A DNA stretch of 6,637 nucleotides from Candidatus Omnitrophota bacterium (GTDB lineage: Bacteria; Omnitrophota; Gorgyraeia; 2-02-FULL-51-18; JAGOUK01), in contig JAGOUK010000073.1 of assembly GCA_018061225.1 (NCBI GenBank), forward strand, positions 1 through 6,637, written 5' to 3'. Made by a program: the position numbers and the translations under genes. Shown here piece by piece: positions 1 through 5,110 of the stretch. Below the pieces are notes generated by a model. It was not told where the DNA came from, made no database searches, and worked only from the letters and a program-made list of their open reading frames with translations. Each line of letters begins with the position of its first letter. The stretch's first letter is position 1.

Positions 1-911
1 GGACTCACGGCGACTTTGGCCACGAGCGGAGGCATCGCGTAGCGATGCATGGCCTCGCGGGCCGCAGGCACGATGATATGACCCATGGCCTCGACAACAC
101 CGCCGCCGAGCACGATCATTTCGGGCGACAGGAGATTCACGAGATTGGCCATCGCGATACCCAAAATACGGGACTTAAAGATCACGAGCTCCTCGAGCGC
201 GCGGTCACCTTCCTTAACGGCATCGGACAGAACACCGCTTTTCATCCGGCGGATCTCGGACCCGACCGCCTTGGCGAGCTGCGGGGCCTTCTGCCTCGCG
301 GCGAGCAGGGCCGCGTCGCCCGCGAGCGACATGCGGCTGGTGAGGTTCTCGACCGTGCCCCAAAATGGCCTGGGCTTCCAAAGCGCGTCGAGGGTCAAAA
401 ACATATGCCCGATCTCCCCCGCGGCTCCGGTTGCGCCGTAATAGAGCTGATTGTTCAGGATCAATCCGCCGCCCACTCCGGTTCCAAGGAAGATCCCTAC
501 CACGTGCTGATATCCGCGCGCCGCGCCAAACTGATGTTCGCCGTAAAGACCGGCATTGACGTCGTTATCCACATGAACCGGCACACCGGACCAGGATTCG
601 AGCCTGTCCTGCAAAGGAAAATCATTGAGGCATGGGATGTTGGGAGAAAGCCGGACAATTCCGCGGGGCGCCTTGATCATGCCCGCGCAGCCGATACCAA
701 TCACCGCGATGTCTTTGAGCTTCAGCTTAGCTTCTGAGAGAAGCTCATCGATGCCGTCCTCAACTGAGTTTAAAAAATGCTTGGGCCCCTTATCCGTCGT
801 CGGCCGTGACTTCACGACTTTGCGGATATTGAATTCGCGGTCCATCAGGACATTCATGATCTTGGTGCCGCCGGCATCCACGCCGATCATGTATTTTTTC
901 TTATTTTTCAT
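1..911 (-). CDS. ROK-family sugar kinase (putative glucokinase), 3' end beyond window
   Basis: This is the first 303 residues of a ROK (repressor, ORF, kinase) family protein; the reading frame is open to the left edge, so roughly the last 10-30 residues are missing. Such enzymes phosphorylate glucose or another hexose with ATP in the cytoplasm. Visible motifs are the phosphate-binding VDAGGTK (11-17), the catalytic Asp in VDNDVNAG (D117), the second ATP loop FLGTGVGGG (141-149), the EIGH sugar-contact motif (166-169) and the C-terminal VLGGGVVEA segment (267-275). There is no N-terminal helix-turn-helix, so it is a kinase rather than a ROK repressor. The start at 911 is supported by AGAGGA 11 bases upstream; Met8 has no ribosome site. 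Oddly, the zinc motif CxCGxxGCxE reads KPRPFWGTVE at 179-188, with all three Cys lost but the Gly and Glu kept. The substrate is inferred; N-acetylated hexose or fructose are alternatives. Confidence 0.9.
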   Translation of the reverse strand, partial: MKNKKKYMIGVDAGGTKIMNVLMDREFNIRKVVKSRPTTDKGPKHFLNSVEDGIDELLSEAKLKLKDIAVIGIGCAGMIKAPRGIVRLSPNIPCLNDFPLQDRLESWSGVPVHVDNDVNAGLYGEHQFGAARGYQHVVGIFLGTGVGGGLILNNQLYYGATGAAGEIGHMFLTLDALWKPRPFWGTVENLTSRMSLAGDAALLAARQKAPQLAKAVGSEIRRMKSGVLSDAVKEGDRALEELVIFKSRILGIAMANLVNLLSPEMIVLGGGVVEAMGHIIVPAAREAMHRYAMPPLVAKVAVS

Positions 912-922
912 AGTCTTTGCGG

Positions 923-928
923 TCCTCT
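923..928 (-). promoter_or_regulatory. Ribosome binding site of the ROK kinase gene
   Basis: On the minus strand this reads AGAGGA, with 11 bases to the ATG at 911. The spacing is slightly long but still workable. No comparable site precedes the alternative Met8 codon, which is why the start at 911 was chosen. Confidence 0.55.
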
Positions 929-952
929 TTGGACGGGTGGTTTTAGGGGATT

Positions 953-958
953 ATTGTA
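953..958 (-). promoter_or_regulatory. Possible -10 box for the ROK kinase gene
   Basis: The minus strand reads TACAAT, one mismatch from the sigma70 -10 consensus, about 40 bases before the ATG of the kinase. A promoter is expected here because an intrinsic terminator lies just upstream. I find no recognisable -35 hexamer at 16-18 bases, so this is a weak call resting on one element and on context. Confidence 0.25.
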
Positions 959-993
959 CCGCAGGCGAGTTTGCCGCCGCGTCATTTATGCGT

Positions 994-1026
994 AAAAAAA
1001 ATCCGCCCTCCGTGAGAAGGGCGGAT
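994..1026 (-). terminator. Rho-independent terminator after the DUF2934 gene
   Basis: The arms ATCCGCCCT (1001-1009) and AGGGCGGAT (1018-1026) form a perfect 9-bp stem around an 8-base loop. On the minus strand the stem is followed directly by a run of seven T residues (994-1000). The stem begins about 50 bases past the stop codon of the DUF2934 gene. It should end that transcript and separate it from the ROK kinase gene. On the plus strand a T5 run follows only several bases after the stem, so opposite-direction activity is doubtful. Confidence 0.88.
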
Positions 1027-1069
1027 GAGGTCTTTTTGGGCCGGCACTCGCGCCGGCTGAAGAGGTCTT
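1027..1069 (-). repeat. GC-rich hairpin flanked by an 8-base direct repeat
   Basis: GCCGGC at 1040-1045 and GCCGGC at 1052-1057 are self-complementary arms around a 6-base loop. They lie between the stop codon of the DUF2934 gene and its terminator. The hairpin is bracketed by a direct repeat, GAGGTCTT at 1027-1034 and again at 1062-1069. On the minus strand the hairpin is followed by CCAAAAAG rather than a T run, so it is not itself a standard terminator. It may protect the 3' end of the mRNA, or it may be chance in GC-rich DNA. Confidence 0.45.
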
Positions 1070-1074
1070 AAGGA

Positions 1075-1347
1075 CTAGCTGATTCTCAGTTCCTTCTTAA
1101 CCTGCTTCTCGGCTTCGATCCAGTCCTGATTGGCACAACCGCTCTGGCAGGCACCGCGGTTGATGTAATTGAAGTACGCGCGGTCGCGAATGCGCTGCTC
1201 GAGCTCCTGATGGCTGACCACGAGCTTGGGCTGGCTGCTGGCCGGAGCCTTGGCAGCGGGGGCCTTAGAGGCGGCAGCGGGCGCAGTCTTGGACGCGGCT
1301 GATTTGGAGGCGACTGAACTAATAGTTTTCTTGGATTTGATGGCCAT
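1075..1347 (-). CDS. Small DUF2934 protein with Lys/Ala/Ser/Pro-rich N-terminal tail
   Basis: This is a 90-residue protein of unknown function. Residues 1-40 are low complexity, made almost only of Ala, Ser, Lys, Pro and Thr, basic and probably disordered, and reminiscent of histone H1-like tails. Residues 46-87 match DUF2934: a helix with ELEQRIRDRAYFNY, a turn with an RG pair, and the DWIEAEKQV segment. The turn holds two cysteines, C67 and C71, in ACQSGC. There is no signal peptide or membrane segment. ATG 1347 was chosen because GGGAG lies 7 bases upstream; the longer frame begins at a TTG (1422) that is itself the -35 box of the predicted promoter. The gene has its own promoter and terminator, so it is probably transcribed alone. 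A nucleic-acid-binding role for the tail is speculation; no function is known for this domain that I can state. Confidence 0.85.
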   Translation of the reverse strand: MAIKSKKTISSVASKSAASKTAPAAASKAPAAKAPASSQPKLVVSHQELEQRIRDRAYFNYINRGACQSGCANQDWIEAEKQVKKELRIS

Positions 1348-1354
1348 AAAAATA

Positions 1355-1361
1355 CTCCCAA
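1355..1361 (-). promoter_or_regulatory. Ribosome binding site fixing the DUF2934 start
   Basis: The minus strand reads TTGGGAG, ending 7 bases before ATG 1347. This is a good Shine-Dalgarno position, and it favours the 90-residue protein over the 115-residue reading from TTG 1422. Confidence 0.7.
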
Positions 1362-1393
1362 CTTCTGGATTTTTTGATAATTGAACGGCCGCT

Positions 1394-1422
1394 AGGATAC
1401 GACTTTTAGCTTCGCGAGTCAA
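1394..1422 (-). promoter_or_regulatory. Sigma70-type promoter of the DUF2934 gene
   Basis: On the minus strand TTGACT (1417-1422) is followed after exactly 17 bases by TATCCT (1394-1399). The -35 box matches the consensus at 5 of 6 positions and the -10 box at 4 of 6. Transcription would start near 1387, giving a leader of about 40 bases before ATG 1347. It sits in the 101-base gap behind the GH13 gene. Confidence 0.6.
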
Positions 1423-1448
1423 ATCTCAAGCTTGTGGGTCCAAAAGCG

Positions 1449-2951
1449 TCAACCGGTGGTGATTTGGGAGGTGAATAGGTGGTATTTCCAGGCCTCGAGA
1501 CGCACATAAAGCCCCTCCGACCTGAGCACAGCCGTGTCGCGCGGATAATGCTCGCCAGTACCGGCATCCGTGAGCATTATCGATCCGCCGTGAAGACAAG
1601 ATTCGGGTAATTGGATTCGGGCCTCCGCGGCAGCCGGGCCGTAATTGATCACCGCCAACTTAAAGTCTTGGCCGCGGACCCAAATCCAGGCCAATAGATT
1701 CTCGTGTCCCTTCAACCCCGGCGACGCCTCATGCGAAATCAGGAGATGCCACGCGCCGCCTTCGATCACCGGCCCGGACGCAAAGGCCAAGACCCGGTCC
1801 AACGCCTGTCTGGCTGCGGTGCGGTCTGCCGGAGCCGCCAAGGAAGCCGGGTCGGCGAATCTCCTGAGCTGCACCGGAACGCGGTCGAGCAGCCCCTCGC
1901 TCTGATCCTGGTGCACCAGACGAATGCCCGGCAATGTCAGCACGGCCGCCTGAGCCGCCAATCCCCTCGCGGCGCCGCCGAAGGCGGTCGTTAGCCGGGG
2001 CTCGTCATGATTTTCGACAAATCTTAATTGGACTTCCTGATCCAGGGAAGAATCGTGCAGATGCTGCAGGATGAGTTCGGCCTTGCCCTGCACCAGACGG
2101 TCATAGAGCGTTTTGTCGTAGATCGTGTCGAAGCCCAACGACAGCAGCTTCTGCCCCAGATTCCAATACACTTCGGCGATGGCGGTGAAGCCCGGATACT
2201 TGGCCTTCACCGGACACAGAACGTCGGTCCAGAATTCTGTCGGCGGGGGTGTGGGAGCGCAATCGCCCCATGTTTTTTTGAAGACATCGTTCAGGGCGAG
2301 CATGGCCATGTCGCAGCGCACGCCGTCGGCCACTTCAGCAATGCGCTCGAGAATAGCCCGCATCGCCTTTCGCGCTTCCGGGGCAAAAGCATTGATCTGC
2401 GCCGTATCGGTCCAGGGATAGAAGTAAGGGTCGCGGCCATGCGCCAGATAAGCCCCGCCAGCCGGTTTAAAAAACCGCTCGGGGTGCGCGCGGCGGGCTG
2501 TTGGTGTTGGGTGAATAAGATGGCCCGGGTGCTTGAGCGTCCACGCGTGATCCATCGCGACATGGTTCGGAACAAAGTCGAGAATGAGCCTGAGACCCAC
2601 CGCGTTGAGCTTGGCGCGGACGCGGGCCAGATCGGACGGAGCGCCCAGATACGGGTCGAGCCGGTAATCGTGTATCGCATAGGCCGAACCCGCGGCGTCC
2701 TCGTCCTTCCAATCAGGCAGAACGCGGGTGAAGTCCGCCTTGAGCTCCGCGAATTTAAAGGAATGTTCCCGCGCTTTGGGACTGCGCTTCCACACGCCCA
2801 TCAGCCACACCGCGTCGAACCCACGGGCGCGGATCGCCATCCACTCCGCGTCGGGCACTTTGGCCAGCGTCAACCGCGGGCCATATTTGCGCTTCATCTG
2901 CGAGAGCCAGGTGAACGCGTTTAACTCTAACAGCAGCGCGTTACGCTTCAT
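1449..2951 (-). CDS. Cytoplasmic GH13 alpha-amylase-family glycoside hydrolase
   Basis: This 500-residue enzyme belongs to the GH13 alpha-amylase family, which cleaves or rearranges alpha-glucosidic bonds. The conserved regions are in order: YAIHDYRLDPYLG (91-103), region I LDFVPNH (124-130), region II GVRCD with nucleophile D214, region III AEVYW with acid/base E260, and region IV FVENHDEP with H315 and D316. All catalytic residues are present. A PGIRLVHQDQSEG stretch (341-353) ends the barrel, and residues from about 400 form the likely C-terminal beta domain. There is no signal peptide, so it should act on internal glucan such as glycogen or maltodextrin. ATG 2951 follows an in-frame TAG 18 bases upstream, and the N-terminal LLELNAFTWL looks like the family's usual beginning. 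No Shine-Dalgarno sequence is at normal spacing. The gene follows rlmD by 19 bases. The exact specificity (alpha-amylase, glucosidase or transferase) cannot be read from the sequence. Confidence 0.9.
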   Translation of the reverse strand: MKRNALLLELNAFTWLSQMKRKYGPRLTLAKVPDAEWMAIRARGFDAVWLMGVWKRSPKAREHSFKFAELKADFTRVLPDWKDEDAAGSAYAIHDYRLDPYLGAPSDLARVRAKLNAVGLRLILDFVPNHVAMDHAWTLKHPGHLIHPTPTARRAHPERFFKPAGGAYLAHGRDPYFYPWTDTAQINAFAPEARKAMRAILERIAEVADGVRCDMAMLALNDVFKKTWGDCAPTPPPTEFWTDVLCPVKAKYPGFTAIAEVYWNLGQKLLSLGFDTIYDKTLYDRLVQGKAELILQHLHDSSLDQEVQLRFVENHDEPRLTTAFGGAARGLAAQAAVLTLPGIRLVHQDQSEGLLDRVPVQLRRFADPASLAAPADRTAARQALDRVLAFASGPVIEGGAWHLLISHEASPGLKGHENLLAWIWVRGQDFKLAVINYGPAAAEARIQLPESCLHGGSIMLTDAGTGEHYPRDTAVLRSEGLYVRLEAWKYHLFTSQITTG

Positions 2952-2972
2952 AAATGGGGACAGCGCCTATTT
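2952..2972. repeat. REP-like imperfect palindrome between rlmD and the GH13 gene
   Basis: This 21-base element begins AAATGGG and ends CCTATTT; the two ends are inverted repeats matching at 6 of 7 positions, with GACAGCG between them. It fills the whole gap between the two genes and overlaps the stop codon of rlmD. From memory, motifs of the form TGGGGACAG followed by CCTATTT occur as many dispersed copies in some bacterial genomes, some of them associated with REP-type (RAYT) transposases. I see only one copy in this window, so its repeat nature is inferred. Confidence 0.4.
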
Positions 2973-4131
2973 ACTTAAGAAAAACCATTGTTTCGATGTG
3001 CTGGGTACGGGGGAACATGTCGAAGGACATGACGGATTCCACGCTCCGCTTGCCGGGCGCGGTCAGAAGCTTAAGATCACGGGCCAGCGTCGCGGGGTCG
3101 CAGGAAATATAGACGATTCCCTTGATACCCCTGGCGTCGGCGACTTTTTGACAAAGGTCGCGCGGCATTCCGCTGCGGGGCGGGTCGATCACGAGCGAAT
3201 CGATCGCCGGCTGTGCGTCATCAAGGACGCGGCTAAACGCGCGCTCAACGCGGGCGGCATGCACGCGAAAACGGCGGCCCGGACGGTCGGCGATATTGAT
3301 GCGAAGCGCCTGCACACTGGCTTCGTTTTCTTCAACAAAAGTCACCGACGCCTTGGGCGGCGACGAGAGCAAACCAAAGAGGCCGACGCCGCTGTACAGG
3401 TCGGCGACATGATCCGCCTTGATGCCTCTGAGCCATTTTCCGGCTTGGCGCGCCATCATCTCGGCCACCGGGATATTATTCTGAAAAAATCCCTGGGTCG
3501 CGGCGGTGATCTCTTCACCGCCAATCGGAATCTTGTAATAAGCCTCGGTGCGGCTGGTGACACAGGTGTCATCGGCGGCGATGCGGTAGGTGCGGCGATC
3601 CTCGTCCCTCACGAGGTTTTCGTCCCACTGAAACACACGTTCAAGCCTCGGCTCCGTGAGAAGGCAGCGGTCAATGATGATCGGTGTCGTCTTATCCCGG
3701 CCGATGAATCCCATTCGCTGAGGCACACCGCCGGGCTTGGTCCGGTGCAGCGTGACGCTCGACCGGTAGCCGTAGTCATTGGGCGACGCGGTGATGGCCT
3801 GGATCTTGTCGTTCTCAACTCCGCCGTGACGGGTCAAGAGCTCGCGGACTTGGGCGTCTTTCCAACGTAGCTCCTCTTTGTAGGACAGGTGCTGATACTG
3901 GCATCCGCCGCAGAGGTGGACGTATTGGCAGGGCGGCTCGACGCGCTCAGGCGATGCCTGCAGCACTTCCACGAGCTCTGCTTCGAGAAAATTTTTGCAG
4001 TCTTTGAGAACGCGGGCTTTGACTTTTTCTCCCGCGGCGACGCCGGGCACAAAAATGACGCGGCCTTCATGGCGCGCGAGGCCGGCGCCTCCGTAAACGA
4101 TTTTTTCTATAGTGAGCTCGAGGGTTTCCAT
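2971..4131 (-). CDS. rlmD: 23S rRNA (uracil-5-)-methyltransferase, RlmD/RumA type
   Basis: This is a 386-residue SAM-dependent enzyme that should convert a 23S rRNA uridine, U1939 in E. coli numbering, to 5-methyluridine. An N-terminal TRAM RNA-binding domain covers about residues 1-58. The 4Fe-4S cluster ligands are C68, C74, C77 and C156, with the same spacing as E. coli RlmD (6, 3 and 79 residues). The methyltransferase domain shows QGFFQNN (213-219), motif I DLYSGVGLFG (244-253), the acidic VEENE (266-270), DPPRSGM (316-322), the catalytic nucleophile C344 in YISCDPATLARD, and the base E380 in the closing TQHIE. It is shorter than E. coli RlmD (433 residues) but lacks no key residue. Its ATG overlaps the EEP stop by one base (TAATG), with AAAGGA 6 bases upstream, so translation is probably coupled. 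A related m5U target (U747, or both sites as in RlmCD) cannot be excluded. Confidence 0.92.
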   Translation of the reverse strand: METLELTIEKIVYGGAGLARHEGRVIFVPGVAAGEKVKARVLKDCKNFLEAELVEVLQASPERVEPPCQYVHLCGGCQYQHLSYKEELRWKDAQVRELLTRHGGVENDKIQAITASPNDYGYRSSVTLHRTKPGGVPQRMGFIGRDKTTPIIIDRCLLTEPRLERVFQWDENLVRDEDRRTYRIAADDTCVTSRTEAYYKIPIGGEEITAATQGFFQNNIPVAEMMARQAGKWLRGIKADHVADLYSGVGLFGLLSSPPKASVTFVEENEASVQALRINIADRPGRRFRVHAARVERAFSRVLDDAQPAIDSLVIDPPRSGMPRDLCQKVADARGIKGIVYISCDPATLARDLKLLTAPGKRSVESVMSFDMFPRTQHIETMVFLK

Positions 4132-5069
4132 TAACTTTCCTTTGTCGCGCGGCGGCGGGCGAGGCGAACGTAGATCGGTTTGTGGTCGGAACCCATGTTG
4201 GGCAAAATCTCGTGACTCAGAGTCTCTAAGTGGTCCGTGTGCAGCAAATGGTCGATCGGTATGCGCAAAAAAGCCGGAAGCGGTGATGGCCAGGTAGTGG
4301 CGAGCCCCTTCCCCCGACCACTGTCTTTAAAAGTTTTAAAATATTCCCTAAAATTTCTGCCCCATGTCGATGTGTTGAGATCGCCCGTGATCACCGTGGG
4401 CAATCCGTCCTCATGGACTCGCCGCGCAACTTCTCGAAGCTCCCCTCGATGCCAAAAAGCCGCGGCCGGATAAAGCGGCGGCTCCGGATGCATGGCCCAA
4501 AGAACAAACTCCCCCGCCGGGTGTCTGATCAAGCAACGGATGCTGTTAGCGTTGGCCTTTTCATGAAAACGCTCCACCGTCGCGATCATCGGATGCTTGG
4601 AATAGACCGCGAGTCCAAAACCATCGTCTTGGGGGTGCGCTTTGTGATGCTGATAGTGCGCCAGTGGTTCACGCATCGCGTCAAACCACTTAAAATCTGT
4701 TTCCAGAAGCACAACCACGTCCGGATCCTTCGCATGAACCGTTTGAGCCAGCGGGCGATGCCCCTTATTGATAAACCAAACATTGCAGGTCAAAACGGAT
4801 AAGGTTAATGCGGGTTCGTTCTGGTTACCGTCGGTCTGATCCGACTCAACCCTTGCCCGGTCCCACACGGAGCGCGCGCAGAACCCCGCGCCCGCCAATG
4901 CTGCAGCCGCCTCCACCGGACGCCCCGCCCAGATCAAGCCTGCGCCCATTCCCAACAATCCAATCCCCATCTGAATCCTGAAGTGATTGAAGAGGTCTAA
5001 AAACCAAAACCCCTTCCCCGCCTCCGCGATCCAAGGCATCAAAACCGCTATCCAAACAATAATGTTCAT
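4131..5069 (-). CDS. Membrane-anchored endonuclease/exonuclease/phosphatase (EEP) family protein
   Basis: This 312-residue protein has a hydrophobic N-terminus and a C-terminal EEP (DNase I-like) metal-dependent phosphoesterase domain. Hydrophobic stretches at about 2-15, 33-49 and 52-66 suggest two or three membrane passes, including the FLDLFNHFRIQ segment typical of YafD-like EEP proteins. The catalytic set is complete: N96 in TCNVWFIN, the metal ligand E123 in LLETD, H194 in AMHPEPP, D230 and N232 in TGDLNTS, D273 and H274 in PIDHLL, and D295 and H296 in GSDHKP. The EEP domain starts near residue 88 after a short polar linker. ATG 5069 is firm because an in-frame TAA lies 12 bases upstream; the Shine-Dalgarno site is weak (GCGGG). 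It follows glgP by 41 bases and overlaps rlmD by one base. The substrate (nucleic acid, phospholipid or other phosphodiester) is unknown. Confidence 0.88.
   Translation of the reverse strand: MNIIVWIAVLMPWIAEAGKGFWFLDLFNHFRIQMGIGLLGMGAGLIWAGRPVEAAAALAGAGFCARSVWDRARVESDQTDGNQNEPALTLSVLTCNVWFINKGHRPLAQTVHAKDPDVVVLLETDFKWFDAMREPLAHYQHHKAHPQDDGFGLAVYSKHPMIATVERFHEKANANSIRCLIRHPAGEFVLWAMHPEPPLYPAAAFWHRGELREVARRVHEDGLPTVITGDLNTSTWGRNFREYFKTFKDSGRGKGLATTWPSPLPAFLRIPIDHLLHTDHLETLSHEILPNMGSDHKPIYVRLARRRATKES
4138..4143 (-). promoter_or_regulatory. Ribosome binding site of rlmD inside the end of the EEP gene
   Basis: The minus strand reads AAAGGA with 6 bases to ATG 4131. It lies within the last codons of the EEP gene. 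Together with the TAATG stop-start overlap it points to translational coupling of the two genes. Confidence 0.65.
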
Positions 5070-5086
5070 TGTACCCGCTTACTTGA

Positions 5087-5103
5087 GGCCGAACCGCCCG
5101 GCC
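5087..5103 (-). other. Short hairpin in the glgP-EEP gap
   Basis: GGCCG (5087-5091) and CGGCC (5099-5103) can pair around a 7-base loop. No T run follows on the minus strand, so it is not an intrinsic terminator. The 41-base gap otherwise contains only the weak ribosome site of the EEP gene. The hairpin could be chance in GC-rich DNA. Confidence 0.25.
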
Positions 5104-5110
5104 AGGCAGC

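Noticed and set aside
45..737. A 230-codon open frame on the plus strand at the left edge.
   Set aside because: It is opposite the ROK kinase, whose ATP-binding and catalytic motifs are unmistakable; the plus-strand product resembles nothing known to me.
912..1074. A possible riboswitch or small RNA in front of the ROK kinase gene.
   Set aside because: Only a terminator and a simple hairpin are visible, both better explained as the 3' end of the DUF2934 transcript; no conserved aptamer pattern is recognised.
1348..1422. A 25-residue N-terminal extension of the DUF2934 protein beginning at TTG 1422.
   Set aside because: The TTG is the -35 box of a well-spaced promoter, the -10 box would also be coding, and a good ribosome site stands before ATG 1347.
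1427..1434. The palindrome CAAGCTTG as an operator upstream of the DUF2934 promoter.
   Set aside because: An 8-base palindrome is expected by chance in a window of this size, and no second copy lies near the promoter.
2028..2924. A 298-codon open frame on the plus strand opposite the GH13 gene.
   Set aside because: The translation has no recognisable domain, and the opposite strand encodes an intact GH13 enzyme across the whole stretch.
2728..3870. A 380-codon open frame on the plus strand spanning the GH13 start and most of rlmD.
   Set aside because: It lies antisense to two genes with complete catalytic motifs, its translation shows no family motif I recognise, and long antisense frames are common in GC-rich DNA.
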